Origin: Methylomonas sp.
GTDB lineage: Bacteria > Pseudomonadota > Gammaproteobacteria > Methylococcales > Methylomonadaceae
DNA: 6,500 bases
Reading direction: 5' to 3'
Assembly (NCBI GenBank): GCA_026988195.1
Contig: JALSLS010000461.1
Coordinates: forward strand, 1 to 6,500
In this document: in pieces, positions 1 to 6,339 of the stretch
Layout: the number at the start of each line of letters is the position of its first letter
How positions within the stretch are numbered: position 1 is the first letter of the stretch
Position numbers and translations under genes: made by a program
Notes under the pieces: model-generated
Told to the model about the DNA's origin: nothing
What the model saw: the letters and a program-made list of their open reading frames with translations, nothing else
Database searches by the model: none

Positions 1-236
1 ATAGAAACACCTGGGTATTCTGAAAGTGTTGGGGGGAAATCAACAGTATGCGTTTTACCTCTTTCTCGCCGCCACCAATAGACCAAAGCCCCAGTAATCC
101 AAACATAAGACATAAAAACTGGATAAAAAAAGGCAAAGTAAAATAAGCATCGAAAAAAATTTTCCAGGTTTACGTTGATAAAGGCGGCATGGGCAAACTG
201 TGAAACACCATCAACAATACTAATAAAATCTGGCAT
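1..236 (-). CDS. pgaC: PNAG synthase PgaC, N-terminal fragment (runs off the left edge)
   Basis: This is the first 78 codons of an inner-membrane protein whose remainder lies outside the window. PgaC is the processive family-2 glycosyltransferase that polymerises UDP-GlcNAc into poly-beta-1,6-GlcNAc at the cytoplasmic membrane, with PgaD as partner. One hydrophobic segment is visible at about residues 31-55 (FYPVFMSYVWITGALVYWW), followed by a basic RRERGK stop. It matches the layout and wording of the first membrane helix of E. coli PgaC, and the fragment ends just before the catalytic domain should begin, so no catalytic motif can be checked. The ATG overlaps the pgaB stop in a TAATG arrangement. 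A strong GAGGAAAG ribosome binding site (240-247) lies inside the last pgaB codons, which implies translational coupling. The call rests on the helix similarity plus position directly after pgaB. Confidence 0.88.
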   Translation of the reverse strand, partial: MPDFISIVDGVSQFAHAAFINVNLENFFRCLFYFAFFYPVFMSYVWITGALVYWWRRERGKTHTVDFPPTLSEYPGVS

Positions 237-1969
237 TATCTTTCCTCGAAGGGGAAGTCACGAATTGAAATTTTAGATTTTATTAGTTCAAGTGGAGGAT
301 GGTTTCCGGGGACATCATCAGGAAAATGGCTAAGTTGAATAACCTTACGCTCTTGTAAAAGATCAATTCCTGATTTTAAAATATCTTCAGGGATTTTAGC
401 TCCCGTTTTTTTATCAACCGTTTGAAGTTCAAATACAAAATTCTTTAGCTTTTTCTCTTTTGGTAATGCCTGTAAAAGAGATTCTAAATGTTTTTCTGAT
501 GATTGATTTAATCGGTCAACATTAATAACAAAACCATCATAATCACGTTGTAATTTGGGCCAAAAATCAGCTTGACCTACAGCATCAATTACTTTTTGGT
601 CAGACAATAATAAAGCAGTTTTTTCTACCCGGGAACGATAATACTTAACTTGATCAACTAACTTCTTTACAAAACCCTCCGACCCATAGCCGTTTTCATC
701 AACAAATAACAAACCTTCCGTATAAGAAAATTTTGCCACATCGCCATAGATCTCAATAATGTCATGTTCACTTAAAAGCCCATGCTGGTTTTTAAATGAT
801 GTAATTGGCATGACCATATGTACGTTGATATGATTTGAATTACCTGCTCGAGTTTCTATCTGCCAGGAAACCCTGTTTAATATGTCCCCCCGAACCGGCA
901 AATATTTATTGGGAAAATATAGAGCTTCTGCATAGCCATCATTATCTAAATCAGAAAAAGCAGATATATACACAGTATTAATGCTCATATCTTTGATTCT
1001 ATCCAACAGCCTGTCAAAATTTTGGTTAAATTTTTTCGGGTCTTTATCGTAAATATCATCCAGACTGATTCGAACCGCTCGTACAATAGTTTCCTGAGGA
1101 TTTTCCTCTTCTATTTCGTAAACAAAGTCACTTAATGTTGGGTTGCTCATTACCAAAATACGACGAATCTCAGACAAATCAACCAAGGTATTTCTACCTG
1201 CCTTTAAGGTCAAGGTAATAGGCATATCAAGGTCTTCCGAAATTTTATTGGTTTGCTTGGAATGAGCACCATAAGGCCAAACCATCGACCGAGGACGAAC
1301 CCCCGTATGTTTCTCAATGAGGTCTGAATTGGCTTTTAAATCATTTTTTATTCTATTGAAGTATTCTTGATCCGTTTCATATTGCCCTGTTTTTTTGCTA
1401 TAAATACGTGTTGTTGTTGCAGGTTGCACATTACCTTGTGGGTTACCCAACTCGCCATGATGCAAATCAAAACTGTGTGACGCAATCTCGATATGGCCTG
1501 AACCCTGCATTTCTCGGAGCTGTTCCCAAGACAGAAAAAAATCTCTAGGTTTTTCATCATGATCACCGTAGGTAACTGTCTCCCCTGGCTTATATGATAA
1601 CCACTTACCAACAACAGCGACTACAGCAGTGTAATCATACATTTTTAACAGTGGGTAAAGGTATTTGTAAACACTAAGATAGCCATCATCAAAAGTAATT
1701 AAAACCGCTTTTTCTGGTAGCGGTTTTTTTCCGCTTTTAGCATCCACTATATCTTGCAAACTGATAACATTATAATTATGTTTTTTTAGCCAAGAAAATT
1801 GGGCGATTAAATTGTCTGTTCCCACTGCCATTTGATCGACATCAAGTTTATCCGTCAACCCCTCAACAATATCGTGATAGCATAAAGAAATAAACTCATT
1901 TTTAGCTGCCTTAACGGGCAAACTTATTAATAAAAAAATTAGAACGGTATAACAAAATAATTTATTCAT
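236..1969 (-). CDS. pgaB: Poly-beta-1,6-GlcNAc N-deacetylase PgaB
   Basis: PgaB partly removes N-acetyl groups from PNAG in the periplasm, which the polymer needs for export through PgaA. Residues 1-21 form a signal peptide (hydrophobic core, then LPVKA). Residues 26-280 are a NodB-type polysaccharide deacetylase (CE4) domain: YHD at 31-33, TFDDGY at 92-97 (D94 as probable base, D95 as metal ligand), SHSFDLH at 164-170 (metal ligands H165 and H170, same spacing as E. coli H184/H189) and WPYG at 231-234. Residues 300-577 match the PgaB C-terminal GH153-like domain (LDDIYD 303-308, FPNKYLP 352-358, then RVSWQI), but it is about 80-100 residues shorter than in E. coli PgaB (672 aa). The FHDD motif region reads FVDE at 422-425. 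There is no Cys after the signal peptide, so this is not the usual lipoprotein. The start has GGAG at 1978-1981, 8 nt upstream, inside the end of pgaA. The deacetylase call is firm; hydrolase activity is doubtful. Confidence 0.95.
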   Translation of the reverse strand: MNKLFCYTVLIFLLISLPVKAAKNEFISLCYHDIVEGLTDKLDVDQMAVGTDNLIAQFSWLKKHNYNVISLQDIVDAKSGKKPLPEKAVLITFDDGYLSVYKYLYPLLKMYDYTAVVAVVGKWLSYKPGETVTYGDHDEKPRDFFLSWEQLREMQGSGHIEIASHSFDLHHGELGNPQGNVQPATTTRIYSKKTGQYETDQEYFNRIKNDLKANSDLIEKHTGVRPRSMVWPYGAHSKQTNKISEDLDMPITLTLKAGRNTLVDLSEIRRILVMSNPTLSDFVYEIEEENPQETIVRAVRISLDDIYDKDPKKFNQNFDRLLDRIKDMSINTVYISAFSDLDNDGYAEALYFPNKYLPVRGDILNRVSWQIETRAGNSNHINVHMVMPITSFKNQHGLLSEHDIIEIYGDVAKFSYTEGLLFVDENGYGSEGFVKKLVDQVKYYRSRVEKTALLLSDQKVIDAVGQADFWPKLQRDYDGFVINVDRLNQSSEKHLESLLQALPKEKKLKNFVFELQTVDKKTGAKIPEDILKSGIDLLQERKVIQLSHFPDDVPGNHPPLELIKSKISIRDFPFEER

Positions 1970-1970
1970 T

Positions 1971-4436
1971 TTAAAATCTCCAATTTAGGCGTAAATAGGC
2001 TTCCCACCCTTTTTCACGAGCGGCATTATATAGTCGACTAAAGCCTGTAACACCATAAGCTATATTAGCTTGATTCCATGCATTCCACTGATGTTCATAT
2101 AAAATAGTTCCAATATAACCCGTGTCAAAACGCTCTTGCCAATACCCCCCAACATTAATATTAAGATTTTGATTCATAGTGAAGCCATAATTTCGGTAAG
2201 TCAGGTATTCGTTTTTTAAAGCCACACTAAAAGACAAGTCTTTGGTGGGGCTAAAGTAAGGACCTTCATCCGAATTATTTCCTGAATGATATATTTCAGA
2301 CTCAGTGGCAAATTTATAGCGGGCGCTGGTAAACCAGCGTTCGTAGTAAGATCCTGAAACATTATATCGATCATTACCATCACTAAAATTCATATAACCA
2401 GCACTTAAGCTGAATTGTCTGGTCTCTGAAATTCGATAATTCATACCCGCATCAAATGATTTTGCATAAATATCACTGCTTAATGCCCGTAATGGCGTGT
2501 TTACACTTAAAGAATCAAAACTTGAGGAGAAACTCAAATAATCATCATAAGCATATTCAACGGCTATCCGCCCACCAAAACGATCACTATCAAAAATATT
2601 GTGATGCATTTCTGCGGTAATCAACCAATCAGGTATTGAATATTCAACCCCCACACCCTCTCGATGTGAACTCCCCTTGCCTTCAGGAAATAAGCCTTCA
2701 GCCCATTTATAATGTAGAAAAGGTCGGTAATTATAAGCGATGGGGGCTGCGAACAAATAACTTTCAAAACTAAAATCCCTGCTACCTTCTTGCGAACCTG
2801 AGCTTTCACTACCATTAACCTCAAAACTAAATTCCCAACCATTATAGATCTCCCATAACTTAGTTTGTCTTTGCAATTCGTGATGATGTGAAAGAGTAAC
2901 GTTTAATCGTTCAAGTTCTGCTTCAGTTTCTGGGTATTTTTTTAATTCTACTAGATTTCGAATATGGCTGATCTGAATTTCATTGCTCTCAGGCTCTTGT
3001 AACATCGCTAACTGATAAAGTTTCTCCGCCTTTCTTGGCCACCCCCTCCAATAATAAACATTAGCCAATGAATTTCTAATATCTTGATTATAGGGGGCAA
3101 TATTTAACAAGTTTTCCAAACGCTTCTGTGCGCTTTGTAAATCATTGTTATAAGCGCGATCCATAGCCAGTAGCATCTCTACTGTCAGTTTTCGAGAGTT
3201 ATCTTTTTTTCTTGCAGGATTTTTGCCTTTTTTTCTATAGCTAACTTTGACAGGTTCACTGGCTGCAAGTTTTTCAACCCAAGCTGTTGCCTGACTATTT
3301 TGCTCCGCTTCAAGAAAGGCAAAGTATAGAGAGATCTTGGCATAAAAAATCTGGTCAGTTTCTTTCTGGCCTTCTGTTTTCTTTAGCGCAAGCTGATATA
3401 TATCTCTCGCTTCATCTGGTTCTTGCAAATAAAGATAAGCATTGGCAACGGGAAATAATACATAAGCGGGAAAGTTTGTATTTTGTTGTTTCAATGCAAG
3501 GTATTGCTTGACCACTTGTTGCATGTTATAGCGATCGTGTAATGCAACAATCAAATCAAACTTAGCTCTGGTTTGCCAACCTTTTGAGGCTTTTTCTGGC
3601 ATTGTTTTAGCAAATTCAATATTTTCCTTAATATGCGCTATCGCTTGATCAATTTCTTTAAATCGAGGACTGCCATCCCTCTTGCCTATTTTCCCTCCAC
3701 GTACCATAAAGGCGGCTCTATTCCAGCGAATTTTAGCCATTTCCTGTTTGCTAAATAATCTAGCCACCTTTTTCGCTTCAGTCATTGCGATGGGGTATGC
3801 ACCAATTTTATCCAAAATAAAAACACGGTTTCTATTAGCTTCCCTGTGCTCTGGATTAATGTTTAATATCCGTTCATAACTCGCTAACGCCATAAACCAA
3901 CTTTTTTTAGTCTCATAGACATACCCAAGTGCAAAAAATACATCAATATTTTGTGGGTTTTGTTGCTTTAAAGGTAGTAATATTTTTAAAGCTTTATCAG
4001 TATCTCTTTGGTCTGTCAGAACTTGAGCCAAACCAATTTTGGATTGAATTCTATCCGGTGTTTTTTGTATGGCTAAGCGGTATAGTTTTTCACTTTGCTT
4101 AAACTGTTTTTTATTACGATGAGTTCTGGCAACAGCTTCAAGCACATAAGCGGGAGCTTTAGACAGCTCAATATTTTCCGCTTCAGCCAATTGGTCATCA
4201 TACCTTTTAGCCCAACCTAAAATTAAAATATAATCATATCGATAGCGTAAATTATTTGGGTTCTGAGCGATAATTTGATGAAAAATATTGATTGATTGCT
4301 CGGTATTTCCTTCACGAGCTAATTTTAATGCAAACTCATAATCCCTATCATTAGCTAAAGTGTGGGAGCTAATAATTAATAAACAAAGCAAAAAAAAAAT
4401 ATTCAGTAGGTTTTTTTCTATTTTCGCGTAAAACAT
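1971..4436 (-). CDS. pgaA: PNAG export porin PgaA (TPR plus beta-barrel)
   Basis: PgaA is the outer-membrane protein that binds partly deacetylated PNAG and exports it. The 821 residues are close to the 807 of E. coli PgaA. Residues 1-28 are a signal peptide (LLNIFFLLCLLIISS, then HTLA|ND). Residues 30 to about 525 are TPR-like helical repeats, with units visible at 34-60, 98-127, 132-160, 165-195, 323-352 and 453-482 (for example AEKLYQLAMLQEPES). A lysine/arginine-rich stretch at 401-416 sits between repeats. From about 530 to 821 the sequence alternates aromatic and polar residues as in an outer-membrane barrel and ends in Phe (LRLNWRF), the usual terminal barrel-assembly signal. An in-frame stop lies just upstream of this ATG, so this is the first possible ATG; its ribosome binding site is weak (GGAAA about 12 nt upstream). 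It is first in an operon with pgaB (1-nt gap) and pgaC. A T10 run lies in the signal-peptide codons. Confidence 0.93.
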   Translation of the reverse strand: MFYAKIEKNLLNIFFLLCLLIISSHTLANDRDYEFALKLAREGNTEQSINIFHQIIAQNPNNLRYRYDYILILGWAKRYDDQLAEAENIELSKAPAYVLEAVARTHRNKKQFKQSEKLYRLAIQKTPDRIQSKIGLAQVLTDQRDTDKALKILLPLKQQNPQNIDVFFALGYVYETKKSWFMALASYERILNINPEHREANRNRVFILDKIGAYPIAMTEAKKVARLFSKQEMAKIRWNRAAFMVRGGKIGKRDGSPRFKEIDQAIAHIKENIEFAKTMPEKASKGWQTRAKFDLIVALHDRYNMQQVVKQYLALKQQNTNFPAYVLFPVANAYLYLQEPDEARDIYQLALKKTEGQKETDQIFYAKISLYFAFLEAEQNSQATAWVEKLAASEPVKVSYRKKGKNPARKKDNSRKLTVEMLLAMDRAYNNDLQSAQKRLENLLNIAPYNQDIRNSLANVYYWRGWPRKAEKLYQLAMLQEPESNEIQISHIRNLVELKKYPETEAELERLNVTLSHHHELQRQTKLWEIYNGWEFSFEVNGSESSGSQEGSRDFSFESYLFAAPIAYNYRPFLHYKWAEGLFPEGKGSSHREGVGVEYSIPDWLITAEMHHNIFDSDRFGGRIAVEYAYDDYLSFSSSFDSLSVNTPLRALSSDIYAKSFDAGMNYRISETRQFSLSAGYMNFSDGNDRYNVSGSYYERWFTSARYKFATESEIYHSGNNSDEGPYFSPTKDLSFSVALKNEYLTYRNYGFTMNQNLNINVGGYWQERFDTGYIGTILYEHQWNAWNQANIAYGVTGFSRLYNAAREKGWEAYLRLNWRF
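4390..4399 (-). repeat. T10 homopolymer in pgaA signal-peptide codons
   Basis: Ten consecutive A on the plus strand read as T10 on the pgaA coding strand, covering codons 13-16 (Ile-Phe-Phe-Leu). A one-base slip here would shift the pgaA frame within the signal peptide and abolish the exporter. The run is seen directly; its instability is inferred. Confidence 0.9.
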
Positions 4437-4480
4437 TAAAGTTATTTATTTCCATATAAGTAAGTGAATAACAACTTTCC

Positions 4481-4489
4481 ATTTTACCA
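4481..4489 (-). promoter_or_regulatory. Candidate extended -10 promoter of pgaABC
   Basis: Read on the minus strand this is TGGTAAAAT, an extended -10 (TGn) followed by a hexamer with five of six matches to TATAAT. Transcription would start near 4474, giving a leader of roughly 38 nt before the pgaA ATG. The hexamer 17 nt further upstream falls in the C-run of the G9/C9 tract, so no normal -35 box exists; an extended -10 promoter can do without one. A weaker alternative is TGGAAA (4476-4481) with TATATG (4453-4458) at a 17-nt spacing, which would leave an unusually short leader. Confidence 0.4.
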
Positions 4490-4500
4490 TCAATTCAGAA

Positions 4501-4509
4501 GGGGGGGGG
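4501..4509. repeat. G9 homopolymer in the divergent control region
   Basis: Nine consecutive G on the plus strand (C9 on the pgaA strand) lie about 65-73 nt upstream of the pgaA start, over the -35 position of the candidate pgaA promoter. Such runs are rare in DNA this AT-rich and are typical slippage sites in phase-variable promoters of other bacteria. The run may also be a sequencing or assembly length error. Confidence 0.9.
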
Positions 4510-4626
4510 TAATTATTTTTCTATTTATGTAACTATTCACCCAAACCTCTCCTAATACTGCTCCACCACATCAAGAAAACCCAGGCCGAAGTGTCATAAA
4601 AATGAAACAAAAATGTCACACTTTTT

Positions 4627-4635
4627 TGCTAAAAT
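4627..4635 (+). promoter_or_regulatory. Candidate extended -10 promoter of the first surface-protein gene
   Basis: TGCTAAAAT is an extended -10 with five of six matches to TATAAT. No -35 box is present at 17 nt; the direct repeats occupy that place. Expected start is near 4642, with a leader of about 50 nt. The element is identical in the second copy (5670-5678), which supports it. Confidence 0.5.
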
Positions 4636-4681
4636 AAAGCCACTTACCTTTATTGTTAACCCTATCGATTTTGGCGCCTTT

Positions 4682-4686
4682 GGAGA
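4682..4686 (+). promoter_or_regulatory. Ribosome binding site fixing the start at 4692
   Basis: GGAGA lies 5 nt before the ATG and is conserved in the second copy. It selects this ATG over a TTG 13 codons upstream, which has no such site and would place charged and polar residues in front of the signal peptide. Confidence 0.8.
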
Positions 4687-4691
4687 AAACC

Positions 4692-5393
4692 ATGCCATTA
4701 AAAATTACCCAGCTATTTTTTCAAGTCATACTTATCAACCTACTGCTGATGCCTTTTTCTGTATCAGCAACGGTATTTAACCCACTAGAAGATGTCAATC
4801 TTAACCTTACGGGTAACACTACTTTCAATTATGATACTTTCACATTAAATGAAGGGGTGACTCTAAATTATTTTGCAGCAGAAAACAGCCTGATTGAAAT
4901 TATTAGTGAGGGGGATATTTTTATTGGAGGAGAAATAAGCACACTGCTGGATAATAACACTACCCTTTCATTTACCTCAATATCTGGCTCCTTCACTGTG
5001 GCGGGTAAAATAAGCGCTAACCACCTTTCTTTAGTAGCAAACACAATTGTTGTATCAGATGGTGCCATGCTGTCAGCTACTGGCGATACTAAACTATCAA
5101 CGACTGGAACTAGTGGCTCCATGCTGTCAATCACAGGATCTAGAAGTGCCATACTATCAAGGAGTGGCATGCTGTCAACTACAGGAGTTGCAGGTTCCAT
5201 TCTGGTTTCGGGTACAGGAGAAAATATAATATTAAATACGGGTTCATTAGTTATAAACCCAGGAACTATATTCCTTCAACCTATTAACTTAACAACAATC
5301 AAATTGCCAACAATCGTCCCACTTCCCGCCCCTCTATGGCTTTTTGTCACTGCCCTATTGTCCCTATTTACTCTGCGTAACACAAAAACGTAA
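4692..5393 (+). CDS. VPLPA/PEP-CTERM-like exported surface protein, copy A with decapeptide repeats
   Basis: This encodes a 233-residue exported protein of unknown function. Residues 1-26 are a signal peptide (core LFFQVILINLLLM, then SVSA|TVF). Residues 27-120 are short alternating beta-strands with turns such as SEGDIFIGG (72-80), like the beta-helical part of filamentous-haemagglutinin-type proteins. Residues 126-179 carry a degenerate decapeptide repeat with core LSxTGxxGS. The C-terminus has a PLPAP motif (210-214), a hydrophobic helix (LWLFVTALLSLFTL, 215-228) and a short tail RNTKT. This three-part end is the pattern of PEP-CTERM/VPLPA sorting signals, which exosortases process in the inner membrane; the motif is a variant and the basic cluster is weak. 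No enzyme motif and no Cys are seen. The gene is divergent from the PNAG operon and followed by a paralog sharing 72 of the first 80 residues. A matrix or surface structural role is inferred. Confidence 0.85.
   Translation: MPLKITQLFFQVILINLLLMPFSVSATVFNPLEDVNLNLTGNTTFNYDTFTLNEGVTLNYFAAENSLIEIISEGDIFIGGEISTLLDNNTTLSFTSISGSFTVAGKISANHLSLVANTIVVSDGAMLSATGDTKLSTTGTSGSMLSITGSRSAILSRSGMLSTTGVAGSILVSGTGENIILNTGSLVINPGTIFLQPINLTTIKLPTIVPLPAPLWLFVTALLSLFTLRNTKT
5067..5228 (+). repeat. Degenerate tandem repeat encoding (M/I)LSxTGxxGS
   Basis: Repeat units begin at 5067, 5091, 5121, 5151, 5169 and 5199, giving steps of 24, 30, 30, 18 and 30 bp. All steps are whole codons. The units share a core close to ATGCTGTCAACTACAGG. 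They encode MLSATGDT, KLSTTGTSGS, MLSITGSRSA, ILSRSG, MLSTTGVAGS and ILVSGTGENI. The region is absent from the second paralog, so it was gained in this copy or lost in the other. Confidence 0.8.
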
Positions 5394-5408
5394 GTAGACT
5401 TATCAGCC
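5319..5408 (+). repeat. Conserved 3' end block, copy A
   Basis: This 90-bp stretch matches 6265-6354 at 81 of 90 positions by my count. It encodes the PLPAP sorting tail and continues 15 bp past the stop codon. Extension beyond the stop shows that DNA, not just a constrained protein motif, was duplicated. Confidence 0.85.
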
Positions 5409-5452
5409 GCTTTATACATACTTTACTTTCCTAGTTTATGGATATCAACTTT

Positions 5453-5520
5453 ATAGGATGTACCGACGCAGGAGGCGCATCGACGGCTATTGATGCGGCT
5501 CCTGCCTCAGCACATCCTAT
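5453..5520. repeat. REP/MITE-like palindrome between the twin genes
   Basis: Two 29-nt arms (5453-5481 and 5492-5520) flank a 10-nt loop and pair at 25 of 29 positions. The arms start with ATAGGATGT and end with ACATCCTAT, and they are much richer in GC than the flanks. TAGGATGT-type ends with an inner GCGCATC/GATGCG resemble dispersed palindromes found between genes in many proteobacteria, often linked to REP-associated transposases; that family link is from memory. It lies 60 bp after the first gene and could also slow or end transcription, although only a loose T-rich stretch follows. The adjacent 5521-5588 shows nothing else convincing. Confidence 0.8.
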
Positions 5521-5669
5521 GAGTTCTCTTTATTTTGTAGCTAATAATCAGGGGAATAATATGACTCATAAACAGATTTTTTCGACAGCCTACTCTAATA
5601 CTCTTAAAATACACCAAGAAACCCCAAACAATGGCGTCACAAAAATGAAACAAAAATGTCACATTTTTT

Positions 5670-5678
5670 TGCTAAAAT
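5670..5678 (+). promoter_or_regulatory. Candidate extended -10 promoter of the second surface-protein gene
   Basis: TGCTAAAAT is identical to the element at 4627-4635 and lies at the same distance from its gene within 1 nt. Confidence 0.5.
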
Positions 5679-5723
5679 AAGGCCACTTACCTTTATTGCT
5701 AGCCCATCGATTTTGGCGCCTCT

Positions 5724-5728
5724 GGAGA
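5724..5728 (+). promoter_or_regulatory. Ribosome binding site fixing the start at 5734
   Basis: GGAGA lies 5 nt before the ATG, as in the first copy. It selects this ATG over an in-frame ATG at 5656, which lies upstream of the candidate -10 and would not be in the transcript. Confidence 0.8.
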
Positions 5729-5733
5729 AAACC

Positions 5734-6339
5734 ATGTCATTAAAAATTATCCAGCTGTTTTTTCAAGTCATACTTATTAATCTACTGCTAATGCCTTTTT
5801 CTGTATCAGCAACGGTATTTAACCCACTAGAAGATGTCATTGTTAACCTTACGGGTGACACTACCTTTCATTATGATACTTTCACATTAAATGAAGGACT
5901 GACTCTAAATTATTTTGCACCAGAAAACAGCCTGATTGAAATTATTAGTGAAGGGGATATTTTTATTGGGGGCGACTTGAAATTATCACCCAATTCAAAA
6001 CTGATACTTAATTCAAAAAAAGGTGAATTGAAGGTAACAGGAACTCTTTTTAGTTCTGCTCTTTATTTGAAAGGAAAAGAAGGTCATGTTGATTTTAGTT
6101 CTGAAAATTTGGGTCATTACCCTAACCCTGTTGCATTAGAAGGCCAGTTAATAATACCTTTTCTTTCTTATCATTCAATTAGTTATCACCCTGAACCATC
6201 ATATAACTGGCATTCTGGGTCATTTAACACATCAGAAACAATAACCATTCCTATTTTAACAACGCCACTTCCAGCCCCTCTCTGGCTTTTTAGCACTGCC
6301 CTACTATCACTATTTACTCTGCGTAACACAAAAGCGTAA
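5734..6339 (+). CDS. VPLPA/PEP-CTERM-like exported surface protein, copy B
   Basis: This is a 201-residue paralog of the preceding gene. Residues 1-80 match copy A at 72 of 80 positions, including the signal peptide (cleavage expected after SVSA, residue 26) and the NSLIEIISEGDIFIGG block. From residue 81 the two diverge sharply: copy B has DLKLSPNSKLIL and a charged strand pattern, only faintly alignable to copy A, then a segment rich in His, Tyr, Pro and Ser (about 118-170) in place of the decapeptide repeat. The C-terminus returns to near identity with a PLPAP motif (178-182), helix LWLFSTALLSLFTL and tail RNTKA (22 of 24 residues). It is probably exported and sorted by the same exosortase as copy A. 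Function is unknown; a surface or matrix role is inferred. It lies 340 bp downstream of copy A with its own promoter module. Confidence 0.83.
   Translation: MSLKIIQLFFQVILINLLLMPFSVSATVFNPLEDVIVNLTGDTTFHYDTFTLNEGLTLNYFAPENSLIEIISEGDIFIGGDLKLSPNSKLILNSKKGELKVTGTLFSSALYLKGKEGHVDFSSENLGHYPNPVALEGQLIIPFLSYHSISYHPEPSYNWHSGSFNTSETITIPILTTPLPAPLWLFSTALLSLFTLRNTKA

Larger units (their letters stand above)
4546..4691 (+). promoter_or_regulatory. Duplicated upstream module, copy A
   Basis: This stretch aligns with 5589-5733 upstream of the second paralog, with one 1-nt indel near 4660. It contains direct repeats AAAAATG at 4598-4604 and 4609-4615 (11-bp period) and TGTCA at 4592-4596 and 4614-4618 (22-bp period), then a T-rich stretch, an extended -10 and a leader with ATCGAT and GGCGCC palindromes. 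The helical-turn spacing of the direct repeats just upstream of the -10 looks like an activator binding site, but the regulator is unknown. Confidence 0.65.
5589..5733 (+). promoter_or_regulatory. Duplicated upstream module, copy B
   Basis: This is the homolog of 4546-4691, carrying the AAAAATG direct repeats at 5641-5647 and 5652-5658, CGTCA/TGTCA at 5635-5639 and 5657-5661, and the same T-rich stretch, extended -10 and GGCGCC leader. Conservation of the non-coding part suggests that both genes answer to the same regulator. It also gives the second gene its own promoter despite the tandem order. Confidence 0.65.

Noticed and set aside
31..36. G6 run in pgaC as a third slippage site
   Set aside because: Six bases is too short to stand out as a slippage hot spot.
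4611..4630. Possible sigma-54 promoter (TGTCAC, then TTGCT) upstream of the first surface gene, tempting because some PEP-CTERM genes use sigma-54
   Set aside because: The invariant GG of the -24 element reads GT, and the distance to the GC of the -12 element is one base too long. The extended -10 reading fits better.
4653..4691. Earlier TTG start for the first surface protein
   Set aside because: It adds 13 residues before a good signal peptide and has no ribosome binding site, whereas GGAGA precedes the ATG at 4692 in both copies.
4868..5200. 110-codon minus-strand frame with repeated acidic and Pro/Val-rich units opposite the decapeptide repeat
   Set aside because: Its repetitiveness is a reflection of the plus-strand repeat; no ribosome binding site or promoter, and the plus-strand gene has signal peptide and sorting tail.
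5067..5228. CRISPR-like array
   Set aside because: Units are short, degenerate, in frame and lack spacers of constant length; this is a protein-coding repeat.
5561..5680. 39-codon open frame (MTHKQIF...) preceded by AGGGGA, a possible leader peptide
   Set aside because: Its second half overlaps the duplicated promoter module, and the matching frame upstream of the first copy is broken by stops, so coding is not conserved.
5438..5680. Longer open frame through the palindrome
   Set aside because: It is composed of the palindrome plus the promoter module; no ribosome site and a protein without recognisable character.
5656..5733. Earlier ATG start for the second surface protein
   Set aside because: It lies upstream of the conserved -10 element and would add 26 residues before the signal peptide.
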